A stretch of 64,000 bases of DNA from NCBI GenBank assembly GCA_907165065.1, contig OU015524.1, positions 37,205,295-37,269,294 on the forward strand, read 5' to 3'. Origin of the DNA: Caprimulgus europaeus (Eukaryota > Chordata > Aves > Caprimulgiformes > Caprimulgidae). Below, piece by piece: positions 25,939 through 36,391 of the stretch; within the stretch, counting starts at the first letter, position 1, and every line of letters begins with the position of its first letter. Under the pieces are notes generated by a model. The model saw nothing but the letters and a program-made list of their open reading frames with translations. It was not told where the DNA came from and did not search any database. Position numbers and translations under genes: made by a program.

Positions 25939-27824
25939 AAACTACTTCACTAGTGATAATTAAGAAAAAACTGAAAACACTTACAAATATATGGTAGGGA
26001 ACAATTTTCCATTGACTGGGAAGTCAGTAGGATGATTTTATGCTGCTTTTCCATACCCAGCTTCTAAGGGTCATGTACAATTGTTTTCTGCATTGCACAA
26101 TGAGAATTTACTATAAATTTGGACTGTATCAAAAGACACAAGCAATGAAGTCAGGCTGTTATGCAGGACTGTAGTATCCTCTAAAATCAGTGTAACATGA
26201 AATAATGCAATCGTAAACCTCTGTCCTAAAAGACTGCATTACATGAAAAGTGGTTCTTATTAGTTTTTAGTGGGGTAAAAATTCTAGGCTCAGTTTCTTT
26301 GTGCAATGCAAAATGTTCTATTTGCATTCTCTGACAATTGTAAAAGTGTTATTCAAAATATTCATAAACTATACTTTTAAAATGCTCATCGCTCAGGCAA
26401 ATTCCCTAAGAATCTATAAAGCATTCCCTGAATTCTATCTTTGTGCCAAATTTCCACTTTCTACTCCAGCCTTCTAAGGATGTGCACAAATTGGGCCAAC
26501 ATTTGCTTGTTACTGTTTATTTGTTTGCTTTTTAAGTAAAGGGTGAAGTGGATTCTCCTCTAAGAGCAGTCTTAAAAATCAGCATGTTGAAACATGGTAA
26601 CTCTTTTCTTATACTGGGACAAATATGCTTCAACAGATGAAAGTTTTGGGAAGTTTAAAGTGGGAAGACATAGACAATTTTAAATATAGCTGTCTGTTTA
26701 AAATACATTCCTCACTTGCAAATATTTGCTATGCAATACAAGTTATCAAAGTGTTGCTGTTATTCAGACATGTTTTATGTTTCATATTCTCTTGCCTGTG
26801 CATCTTGCTTAGGCAATGTGAAAACCTTACTCTCTGGTGTTTGATGTCGTGTTTTCTGCATGGTAGTTCTTTGATATTTTGCAGCAAATAACTTGGTGAC
26901 ACCACAGTTTGCCTTTAAAGTGAGCTAAACTCTCTTCTGACAAAGGTTTAAAGGCATTCTTCTCTGTTCCACCACACTTTTATTCTGACTTGGTGAACAA
27001 ATGAACTCTGAGCTTCATGTAATTGTGTTAGAGAGGCTGAACATCTTAAATCAAACAGAATTTACTGTCCTTATCAGAAAATGCAGCCTGGAATATGTTC
27101 CATAGATTCTGAATTGGTATGTTCCCACAGCTCCATTCATGATGTCTGTCCTTAATTCATGCCATTTCTTCCACATTAGTCATTAAGGTTTTAATCATCA
27201 TGAGGCAACTTTTACTCCCTCCGCCCCCAATTAAAAACCAGTAAACCTTGTTTTTCTCTTAAGGCAATTATTCCCTCCATGTTTCAGATGACAAATTGGA
27301 CCATAAATTGAATTTAATACCCAGGGGCAAAATGTATGAGTTTGGAATCACTTTGAAATAAAATGGGCAGTAGTCATTGCGATTAGATTGGGCATTCGAG
27401 TTCTCTGAGCACATTAAAGTAAGTATTTCTGATTAGAATTGCTCTAAATGTAATATCTTAAGAAGTGTCTGGAAATCATACTTTGCTGGCAATGTAGTTA
27501 ATGGGTGATATATCTTTGGAGACTACTGTCCGTAAATGTCTACATCGTGGTATTGATTATTTACTTATCAAAGTCAAAATTAAGTAGACTAAGTGATGTT
27601 AGTAACATGAATACATCAGTGTCCTAGGGCTTATTTGTCTTTCTCTTAGAAACGTGGGCAGTTGCTAATGCAGACTTCATGATTTTTCTCTTGCTCCCTC
27701 CTTTCCTTCAAATGGTTGCAGTCAGCTATGTGTTTTCATTCTCTCTCTTATTAAGTTTTTGTCTGCTTACCTGCCTTGTGCTTTACATCAGAGTGCTGCA
27801 GGGGCAGGGGCTCCCCATGGCCAG

Positions 27825-27853
27825 GCAGGGCAGGTCTGTGGGACCTGCCCTGC
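27825..27853. repeat. GC-rich inverted repeat (12-bp stem, 5-nt loop)
   Basis: The arm gcagggcaggtc at 27825-27836 pairs perfectly with gacctgccctgc at 27842-27853 across the loop tgtgg. It sits in the only GC-rich patch for several kb. It could fold as a stable RNA or DNA hairpin. It is too short and too perfect for a typical pre-miRNA, and no terminator-type context is expected in this genome. Confidence 0.6.
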
Positions 27854-29741
27854 TGCAACATTACTGGAGCAGGGGCTGATGGCCCCAGGGATAGAAGAGA
27901 AGGAGTCCCGGAATGTGGGCAGGGTGGGAAGAGGCTGTGGTGGGGGGATTGTTAGTGTCCTAAGGGCACTGACACCTTACCACATGCTCACCATGTTATA
28001 TTGAGGTGTTACAAAAATAGTAATTCAAAATATACACTTAGTCTTGTTCTACTTCCTGTTCTGTGACATTTGAGCCTTCCTTTTTAATCTCATTCAAAAC
28101 TTCTTTGCACAAACTAGCACTGGTCTGAATATAGGATTTCTGTCTGACCATGCTGAGGTTAGCAACAACTGAATATTTCCAAGAACAGTAAATAAAAGAC
28201 GCAGTCTGAAAGCATCAGCATGCTTGCTGTTGATAACTACAAAGCATTGTCATATAGATAATATTTAAAATAAGACTAAAAATTGAAATTAAGATTAAAT
28301 ATTTAAACTAAGACTGTAAACATATTTATGAAAAAAATAAAATGAGTCTTAAATTCAAAATAAAATTTTTGTTTTTGTCATCTGACATCAGGATGCTGAC
28401 ATTTTCAAACCAGGAGAACTATTTTCAGGGAAAAAAATCCAAGTCTCATAATACATTTTGGTTTTGATGAAGCTGTGTTCTCTCACACAAAAGAACCTAG
28501 TATCCTGATGATGTAAAGGTGAGTAATGTGGCATTCAGATATAATCACAAGGCATAGGTGGTGAAATTGAACCATCCCAAAGAGCATACTGAAGATCTGA
28601 AGGAAATCCTAGAACCACAGGTGTTCCAGAGAGTTCTGCCACTGACTTCAAGAGAGGCAGGGTTTCACTTCTGCAGCAATGCATCAGCTATTTATCAAGA
28701 GCTTGTGGGTTAGAATAAACAGAAAGTTTCCTCATTGATTCTTTTGGGCTTTGAGTGAGACTCACAGCTTGCCAAAACACCTAACAATGACACATGAGAA
28801 TGATTCCCCCATTGGGAAACACCTACACTTGAGGCACAATTTTGTGAATAATAAATGGCTGAGGCACAACTTGGAGCAAAAATTTCATGATGAAATTCTT
28901 GATTCTGTATTCACAAAATAGTCACAAACATTCTACTTATTCATGAAATCTCATAAATAATGATATTTTAGATTAAACAACAGCTCCCTAACCTTATTTT
29001 AACAAAGGAATAGGAAAAAAACTGTCTTCTAAGCTCAAGGGGGAAAACAAGGAGTACAAAGAAAATGCTCACAAAGGCAGAAGTGAACAAGACAAAGAAA
29101 AGACCATCAGTTTTTGTATAATTTTTGACCATGATTTGATGCAACTGTAACACAGCATTTCTTCTCTCAGTAGCGCCAGAATCTCCTGGTATCTCTAAAG
29201 TTAATAAAAACACAATTCAGATTCAATCCTGAGGTCAAAATTTGTTACACGGTTTTTCTTTCTGTAGCACTGTCAGTTGCTGCACAAAGGTTTCCCAGAA
29301 GTCGTTAGTATTTCAGCACTCCATTTATACAAGACAAAATAGAGTAAAAATTCACAGTCAAGTGCTGCCTGTAGCTTGCGACCAGTTCAAATACAGCTTT
29401 TATTAAAACAAAATTGATCAAGTTATGTTACACCTACCTAGGGCCAGGCAAAATACTTTTGACAATTAGTTAATTTATTAAAGAATGTGCTTAGGTTCTT
29501 CCAAATTTTTACAAATTCAGATTTTTCCTGGGAAAAAAAAAAAAAAAAAAAGAAAAATTCAAATAAAAACCTAAGTAATTCCAGTAAAACAGATTGGAGA
29601 AAGGGTGATAGAGGGATTCTTGAGGAAAGATGAGAGACCTTGGATCATATTCATATCGCAAGAAGGGGAACTGACTTCAAGCCTGTTACCTTGGAGCTCC
29701 TAATCATGCAAATATGGTTCTTTTTCTTTTTCTCATTCCAG

Positions 29742-29786
29742 CTTGTAAAATTGAAGGAAGAATATGCCAAAATCCTGTTTGATCAA
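29742..29786 (+). CDS. Candidate 45-nt internal exon, unknown gene
   Basis: A pyrimidine-rich run ending in CCAG at 29741 is followed by 15 open codons reading LVKLKEEYAKILFDQ and then by GTATGT, a close match to the donor consensus. The peptide is charged and helix-prone, as in coiled-coil proteins. The same frame also stays open through the putative donor for 30 further codons up to a stop at 29877-29879. I do not recognise the gene. It pairs in phase 0 with the candidate terminal exon at 29990. Random AT-rich DNA throws up such sites often, so this is a lead and not a call. Confidence 0.25.
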
Positions 29787-29989
29787 GTATGTGGTGACCC
29801 TCCTCAAATCTTCCAAGACACAAGTTTAGATCTCCTTTCCCAGGCTAGGCAAATGGGAACACACAAGGTTGCCTATTAAATGGATTTTAAAACCAAAACT
29901 CCCCATCCCCTCTTTTTAATTCACAAATTTCAGTTTTTGATTCCTTTTAATTTCTTAATAGCAGCTGTTAATGTAACATTTTCTTTCAG

Positions 29990-30078
29990 GTTAAGAAACA
30001 CTTCTTCAAAAATGAAAATGAATGACTGTGCTTAGTTGTTTGGGTTTTATTTAAATCTGACAAACAAAGAATAATAAA
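29990..30078 (+). CDS. Candidate terminal exon with stop and poly(A) signal, unknown gene
   Basis: Acceptor-like TTTTCTTTCAG ends at 29989. It is followed by eleven codons (VKKHFFKNENE), a TGA stop at 30023-30025 and an AATAAA at 30073-30078. Phase 0 matches the candidate exon at 29742-29786, with a short intervening sequence of about 200 bp. Nothing identifies a protein family. AATAAA is frequent in AT-rich DNA, so the support is circumstantial. Confidence 0.2.
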
Positions 30079-31341
30079 TATTTGTTTGGGTCAACTGCAT
30101 TTTTCCCGCCCTGCAAATATTTTGGTTTCACTGCTGAAGTGTTTTTCACACAACTTCATATGGGCTATAAAGTCTTCAGCTGGACATGCCTTGTGAATTT
30201 ATTTGCCTGAATTTGAGTAAAAAGTTCAAAGGATGAGCCTTTGAACTCAAAGCAGATATGTATATTTATTTCTGAGTCAATTCTGTTCTTGAAGGGAGGT
30301 GAAAGTCTTGAAGGAGATCCTAGTTTTAAGCTTTCAATTACAGCATCTTCTGCAGTGGGAGGAGAAGAGATTTTCTGCATTTCTTCCCACTGGCTCTTCC
30401 AGTAGGATTTCCAATATTTAGAGAAGCATGAAGTCTGTGGTCATCCCTTTGCTAGGGCTAATGGGAGAAGCAGCCTTGATGCTATGTCGGCAAGTGGGAC
30501 ACTTCCCATACACAGCCAGTTGGAAAACTCTGTTCTCTGTGGACAGCACAACCATTAGCTCTGCTCTTCAACGCTCCTGCATGCTTGCTCCTCTCTCCTT
30601 CTAAAAAGCACAGCCTGCTCAGTTATTTAAATGATGTGTACCTCTGAGGAGCTCTTTCTGCAAAGCCACTAATACATCTGATAAAAGCCCAAGGAGCTCT
30701 TTGCAGAGTGAGCTCTATTTCTTGGTGGCCAGACATAGCCTTTCACTCATCAGCTTTTTTGCAGGCTGCTTTGCCTGTGGAAAATCTTCCAGATACTGCA
30801 CCTCATTTCCCTCCATACACCATCTTTTTATTATTCTCTGGTCATTTCAGGAAGGAAGAAATTTAGTTTCATTTTTATTTAAGACATTCACTGTACTTCT
30901 TTCAAGGTGCATCAGAAGATGGTTGTTGAATGGGAAATGCAAAGCCTGTGGCTTTTCAAATGATGAATTCCAGTCACCAGTTGCAGGTGATTTTGTATTT
31001 CTATTACAAAGACAGTAAATATATATTTTAAAATATTAAAGTCCTTCTACTTTTGAGCTTCATTTCACTCAGGTGTGTCAAACCCACGCTAAAAAAAGCC
31101 TACGTGGTAAAGCTATGAAGAACAGAGGTTTAGTTCACATAGAATTTAGGATTTTATATTAAAAATTGATCAGAAAAAATACAACGATTTTTGTCTTGGG
31201 CCAAATTAATCTTTTACAGCAGTAGCATGACTGAAAATATCCCAAGAAGCTATTTCACTATATAAAACAAGACCTCCTGTAAGACACGTGTTTCTTCTTC
31301 TATGAAATATCTCCATTGTAATGCTGCCCAATGTGATATTT
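30079..31341. other. Gene-free stretch
   Basis: Unique sequence. A 105-codon plus-strand frame (30701-31018) has no recognisable domain. Nothing else seen before the CR1 cluster. Confidence 0.5.
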
Positions 31342-32006
31342 ATAGAATCATAGAATGGTTAGGGTTGGAAGGCACCTTAAAGAGCATCTAGCTCCAACCA
31401 CCCTACCATAGCAGGGACATCATCCACTAGACCAGGTTGCTCAAAGCTTCATCCAATCTGGCCTTGAACACTTCCAGGGAGGGGGCATCCACATCTTCTC
31501 TGGGCAACCTGTTCCAGTGTCCCACTACCCTCACAGTGAATAATTTTGTCCTAATGTCTAACCTAAACCTACCCTATTTCAGCTTAAAGCCATCTCCCCT
31601 TTTCCTGTCATTAACTGCCCTTGTAAAAAGTCCCTCCCCAGCTTTCTTGTGGGCCCCTTCAGGTACTGGAAGGCAGCTATAAGATCTCCCCAAAGCCTTC
31701 TTTTCTCCAGGCTGAACAGCCCCAACTCTCTCAGCCTGTCCTCGTAGAAGAGGTGCTCCAGCCATCTGATCGTCCTCATGGCCCTCCTCTGGACTTGCTC
31801 CAGCACATCCATGTCCTTTTTATGTTGAGGGCCCCAGAGCTGCACTTAGTATTCCAGGTGGAGTCTCATGAGAGCAGAATAGAGGGGTAGAATTACCTCC
31901 CTTGACCTGCTGGCCACACTTCTCTTGATGTAGCCAAGGATATGGTTGGCCTTCTGGGCTGCAAGCACACACTGCCAGCTCAAATTGAGCTTCTTATCCA
32001 CCACCA
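31342..32006 (-). mobile_element. CR1 LINE, 5'-truncated copy with 3' end
   Basis: A minus-strand CR1. Its 3' tail (antisense 'atagaatcatagaatggtta', 'gggttggaaggcacctta') is at the low-coordinate end, and the copy runs into the end of ORF2 before truncating near 32006, where cttcttatccaccacca is followed by unrelated AT-rich DNA. About 665 bp remain, a common size for dead-on-arrival CR1 insertions. Confidence 0.95.
31427..32005 (-). pseudogene. CR1 ORF2 C-terminal pseudogene fragment
   Basis: This is the C-terminal tail of the CR1 reverse transcriptase polyprotein. Reading from 32005 downward, the residues follow the family: KANHILGYIKRSVASRSRE, LPLYSALMRLHLEY, a stop, then [40 protein letters not shown] and FQYLKGP. 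A frame change near 31610 then leads to [10 protein letters not shown], another stop, GRFRLDIRTKLFT and HWNRLPRE, ending in SLEVFKARLDEALSNLV with the natural stop at 31427-31429. In-frame stops and the frameshift show it is non-functional. Confidence 0.93.
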
Positions 32007-32229
32007 GTTTAGTTCAAATTTATAATTATTTTGATATATATTTCACTATTTAGTACACAAAACTAAAATAAAGCTGTAGTGTTGGACTATATAATAGTCT
32101 GTAATAGAATAAGGATTTGCTGTTCCAGTGAAGTACAGGAGGTGGTACTTCCCACAGCTATAGTAGGAGCTGTAGATTTTTACAGGCTGTGGTAATATTC
32201 AGTTTAGTAGTAGAAAAGACTTCTTTGAT

Positions 32230-32375
32230 TTGAGCTATGGAATAATTTAGCTTAAAAGAGGTTTCTGGAAGTTATCTAGGCCCACTTCCTACTCAAAGCA
32301 AGACCAAGTTCAGAGTTAGATCAGGTTTCTCAGAGTCAAGTTTGGTCAGTTTTTAAATACTGCATGCATCACTGT
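32230..32375 (-). mobile_element. CR1 LINE 3'-region fragment (older)
   Basis: Antisense CR1 wording is recognisable: 'gtttctggaagttatctagg', 'cccacttcctactcaaagca', then 'gttagatcaggtttctcaga' and 'ttggtcagtttttaaatact'. These match the CR1 block 'ctcctgctcaaagcaggg..' and 'agttagatcaggttgctcag'. It is more diverged than the copy at 31.3 kb, so probably an older insertion of a different subfamily. Confidence 0.7.
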
Positions 32376-32859
32376 CTTCCCTCATCTCCATTTTGGACAC
32401 AGTTGGATGTTGATTTAGGTGAAGGTTTGGTTCAATCCAATGTGTCTGTTGATTCAAAGAAGTGTCATTTTCTTGGTATTCTTAGTGCAGCAGTGCTTTC
32501 CTAGGAGCAGCGGAATGGTATCTGACTTTGCTTTTGAGCTCTTTTTTCTTTTTAAAACCAGTGGAGCAAGGAGGCTGAAGCCTTATGCTGAACATAAGCT
32601 TGCTTGTCATGGATGAAGTAGTGGATGGTAAGTGGGATGAGGTGGTGGATGTTTACAGTCTATAGCATTTGAGAAAGTTTTCCCTGTTCACTTAATGCAA
32701 ATACCACATTCCTTCTTAAAAGGACTATTCTTTCTACTCTTTCTTTTAGAAGATGTTGTTTCAAAACCATCCCCTGACTGGTAATGCTGCTTATTTGAAC
32801 ACTCTGTCTGATCACCCTGTGAAATAGAAGCGATAACTGCTGCACTAGATCTCAAGTAA

Positions 32860-32916
32860 GAATCATAGGATCATAGAACCACTGAGGTAGGAAAAGACCT
32901 CTAAGATCATAAATAG
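32860..32916 (-). mobile_element. CR1 LINE 3' tail fragment
   Basis: Antisense 'agaatcataggatcatagaa' followed by 'ccactgaggtaggaaaagac' and 'ctctaagatcat' is the 3' terminal region of a CR1 subfamily. Only about 55 bp remain. Confidence 0.8.
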
Positions 32917-34591
32917 CATAACTGTGGCTAGGTAGCTGTGGGGCAAAAGGAAAATGTGACTATTGAGAGGAAGAATAAAAACTATTAATTTATCAAAGCC
33001 GTAGTAGCTTTCCTTCATTTCCAGTTGTTATATAGAATATATGAACATTCAGGTCAAGCTGTTATTTTATTCTATCTTATTTGTGACATCATGACTCATG
33101 ATTATACATGCAATAGGATGACTCAGTGCAATCTCTACACATTAAACAACATCTCACCTTTTTACTGCATGTAGGTGGCATAAATGACAAGTTATTTTCC
33201 CTGTTTTATTTCAGGCCTCGGGATCACATTTTCCTAAATACAGCTCCTGGGTGGCAGTGCACACCAACATTTTCAATGTCTACAGTTAATCCCCTCACAA
33301 AAAAATGAAGCCAGTAAGGTTTTCCCAGTCATTTGCTGCAGGTAAAAAGTAGGATGCTTCCTATTGCTAGGAAATAGCTAGTTACAGCACAGATCACGGC
33401 GTGGCGTGATGATGACATATTCACAATTGATATGACATGCACTGATGAGGTCGTAGGTAGAATGCTCCTTTGAATTTAAGATATCTAGTATGCTCTTGCC
33501 ATAGGTCAATGAGTGAAATGGAGCAGGACTATAGAAAGCAAAACAACCCAGGATGAATCTCCTTTCCTTCCCCATGGCTGTAGTCATGCCTTGATAGGAG
33601 AAAATATACTGAAGATACATAAATGATTGCACCAACAGTGTGTGCAACTCACAAGAGATACAGCACCCAGCCTCAGGCAGGACTTCTTCCATAGTAGAGC
33701 CCAGGGTTGAGAAACCAGATAAAATAAGAATGGCTATTGTCCCATTGCTTTCCTCTTCTGTAGAAGGCGTTCAGACGACCAGAGGTTGTTTTAGCCTGTA
33801 AAATAGAGCTTTGACAAAGACACCAAAGTAGAACATGACAGAGCCTGGACAGCGGAGGCAACTGCAGAACCCTGTATGACTTGTGGTCAACAGTCCTGAA
33901 CTTGTGGTTTCAAACCCAGGGTATACCTAAAACTCAGCTTTGGCTATCCATGTTGCTCCTTTCAATTGCTCTGGCCAATGTGCCTACAAATCTCATCTGC
34001 TATGGCAGTGAGGATTTCAAGCTGTTTCCAGACAAAAGCCTTGAGCATATTTCTGCACAATTTCAGTCACTTGATGCTACATTGAAAGAAGAGCAATGCA
34101 TATGCCGTAAAGGAGTAGTGATTTCTCAAATTTCTCCCTCTGCAGGAGTGCCTCTCTTCAGTCCTGGCTCCGAGCATGGTCCTGTGGGTAATCAAAGCGT
34201 CCTATCAGCAAATGCAGCCAGGAGATCCTCATCTCCTCAAGGAGATAAAAGCACAGGAGTACTCCTCATAAAAGTGTGCATGGCAAACTTGGGCTGCAGC
34301 ACCCACATCAAGGGGGCTCTCTGCATTGTAGATGCAGGAGCTGGAACTGGCCTGGAGCTTTCAGGCAGCCATTAGGGCTTGGATAAGGAATCCCACAATA
34401 CTGGAAAGACTGTAGGCAATATACCCCTTGTGCAGGCTGTCTGAGGACCATGCAGGCTGGCAGTTCTCTGGGGGCTGGGAATCAGGGGTGGCAAGGGTTC
34501 CCCATGGTGGGTCCTGCAGGGCTGGCCCTGGCAGCCAGAGGCCATCCCACCACCTCAGCCAGGGGCAGCCAAAGCCCTGGGCACCTGGCAC
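32917..34591. other. Gene-free stretch with overlapping open frames
   Basis: Holds a 164-codon plus-strand frame (33881-34375) and two minus-strand frames (33378-33692 and 33673-33861). None shows a domain I know; splice-like sites occur but do not form a convincing exon chain. It could include an old decayed retroelement or a lost gene, but I cannot support either. Confidence 0.4.
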
Positions 34592-34783
34592 TGAATGACA
34601 GAATGATAGGGGTTGGAAAGGACCTTAGGAGATCATCTAGTCCAACCCCCCTGCCAAAGCAGGTTCCCTACAACAAGTTGAACAGGGAGGCATCTAGGCA
34701 GCTTTTGAACATCTCCAGAGATAGAGACTCCACAGGCTCCCTGGGCAGCTTATTCTAGAGCTCCAACAACCTTACAGTAAGGC
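34592..34783 (-). mobile_element. CR1 LINE 3'-region fragment
   Basis: Antisense CR1: 'gaatgacagaatgatagggg', 'ttggaaaggaccttaggaga', 'tcatctagtccaaccccc', 'gccaaagcaggttccctaca', then 'ttttgaacatctccagagat' and 'ctccctgggcagcttattct'. About 190 bp, with both the tail and part of the 3' UTR/ORF2 end. It sits inside a GC-rich patch (about 34.43-34.96 kb). Confidence 0.92.
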
Positions 34784-35777
34784 ACCTTGGTGGGGACAGG
34801 GCTAAGTGCAGGCTGGACTGGGCTGTAGGCCCACAGGTGGGGTCAGGATCAGGCCTGGCTGCAATGTGGCCACTGTGCTCTTTCTGTATGGACCCTGTGC
34901 CCTGATAAGCCAGGCCTCCAGGAGTGTGGGATGTGCTCAGGACCCTGGGAAGGGGCTCGAGGAGTCTCATAAAAGCAGTTACAAAAAAGAAAGTCTGAAA
35001 AATGGTGACTGATGCCTCCTTTTCTACATTGCCTGCTCCCTTCTGTACCAAAGCTGTAAAGTTCACATGTTGTCCTTTCTCTTTATGCTGTCCTCTTTGG
35101 CACAGCATCACCCCTATTCACAGACTGTGGCTATAATCCATGTATTATTAAAGAAAAAAACACACAACATAGGAAAGGGAGAGATGTAGTGTGAAAGGAA
35201 AATAGATTTAAATTAAAATGTTCCCACATACTCTGTAGAAATAAGGCAGTTCAGTGACAAAGGCTCAGGGGCAAAAACCCAGAAGTAATTGTACGTAATC
35301 AGGAATTGCTTCTGAAACTGTGTGAAAAGATCTCCAGCCGTAGGCACACCACTGCCAATCAGATACAAACGCTTACAGATATAAATGACAGCTCAGCAGC
35401 TGATAGATGCAGGAATGAAATATATCTGCCATGAGAGCTGCTACCCCCATGAAGGGAAAGCCAACAGAATTCTGTGTCGCTCCTGTGCAGTCATCTTCAA
35501 ATGCAAGAACTGGGAATCAGGCAGTACGCATCAGGACCACTCTCTGAAGACTGAGGAATCCTTTCAGAAGGAAGATGTAGAGGACGAGAGAGTAGAGGAT
35601 GTCATGTACACTAGTATAAGCATTATATGGAAACCTCCTTTAAAATTAAGCTAATACTAAAAAAAAGTGGCTGAGTGTTTGAGTGTATGGCTGCTGAGGT
35701 CACTCTCTTTCTGGAGCAGTTTCTTGTCCCCAGGAAAGATGGCATGGACTGGCTACATCCACACACTTCAGGGTTAT
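34784..35777. other. Gene-free stretch, GC-rich at its left end
   Basis: The first 180 bp continue the GC-rich patch around the CR1 fragment; the rest is AT-rich unique sequence leading to the solo LTR. No gene or RNA feature recognised. Confidence 0.5.
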
Positions 35778-35782
35778 CCCAC
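35778..35782. repeat. Left target-site duplication of the solo LTR (CCCAC)
   Basis: CCCAC directly precedes the TG start of the LTR and is repeated exactly after its CA end at 36387-36391. A 5-bp duplication is the size expected for ERVL-type integrases. Confidence 0.9.
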
Positions 35783-36386
35783 TGTCCTGGTTTAGCTAGG
35801 ATAGAGTTAATTTTCTTCTTAGTAGCTAGAATAGCTGTGTTTTTGTTTCAGTGTAGGATTTGTTATAAGAAGAATGTTAATGTACTGATGTTATTAGTTG
35901 CTGCTGGAGCTCAAGGCCATCATGTTTGGGTAGTTTGCAAGTGAAAGGACTGAGAAGGGAGAAACGTAGTAAATAGTAAAACCCAAAACTGTCATTTGGA
36001 TATGCCAATGAGATATTCCATATCATAACATGTCATGTCCAGTATATTAACTGCGGCTGACTGGTAGACAGGGCTATTCTCTTTGGGATCGTTTGGGCTT
36101 GTTTTTCCAGGGTTTCAGTTTCAGAATTGTCTGGGCTCTGGGGTTGCTGGCTGGCACAGGCTGGGTATTAGTTGGCGAGCAATTGCATTGTGCATCACTC
36201 AATTGTACATTCTGTTATTACTGTTGTTATCATTATAATTTTATTTTAATTAGTAAATTGTTTTTATCTCAACCTGTGAGTCTCCTTGCCCATTTCCTTC
36301 AAATTCTTTCGCCTACTCCCTGGGTGGAGGAAGAGTGAGAGAGCAGGCTGTGTTTGTCTTCAAGCCAAAAGCATGAAACCACCACA
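35783..36386 (+). mobile_element. Solo LTR of an avian ERVL-like endogenous retrovirus
   Basis: A complete 604-bp LTR beginning TGTCCTGGTTTAGCTAGGAT and ending GAAACCACCACA, flanked by perfect CCCAC duplications. Inside, the order of blocks follows a common bird LTR: 'atagagttaattttcttctt' at the start, 'atgagatattccatatcata' and a TATA-like 'agtatattaa' near 36.04 kb, 'gagcaattgcattgtgcatc' near 36.18 kb, and 'ttttatctcaacctgtgag' near 36.26 kb, which precedes the U5 end. No internal retroviral genes flank it, so the provirus was reduced to one LTR by recombination between its two LTRs. Open frames inside it are chance. The exact repeat family name is not assigned. Confidence 0.93.
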
Positions 36387-36391
36387 CCCAC
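36387..36391. repeat. Right target-site duplication of the solo LTR (CCCAC)
   Basis: Exact copy of 35778-35782, directly after the LTR's terminal CA. Confidence 0.9.

Larger units (their letters stand above)
25055..29741. other. Gene-free stretch with a GC-rich patch
   Basis: Mostly AT-rich unique sequence. The exception is a GC-rich patch at about 27.78-27.97 kb that contains a strong hairpin. Short open frames only; no gene, RNA gene or dispersed repeat recognised. Confidence 0.55.

Noticed and set aside
31437-31682. 81-codon plus-strand open frame
   Set aside because: Antisense to the recognisable CR1 ORF2 C-terminus.
34450-34758. 102-codon plus-strand open frame
   Set aside because: It runs across the edge of an antisense CR1 fragment and a GC-rich patch, so it is a chance frame.
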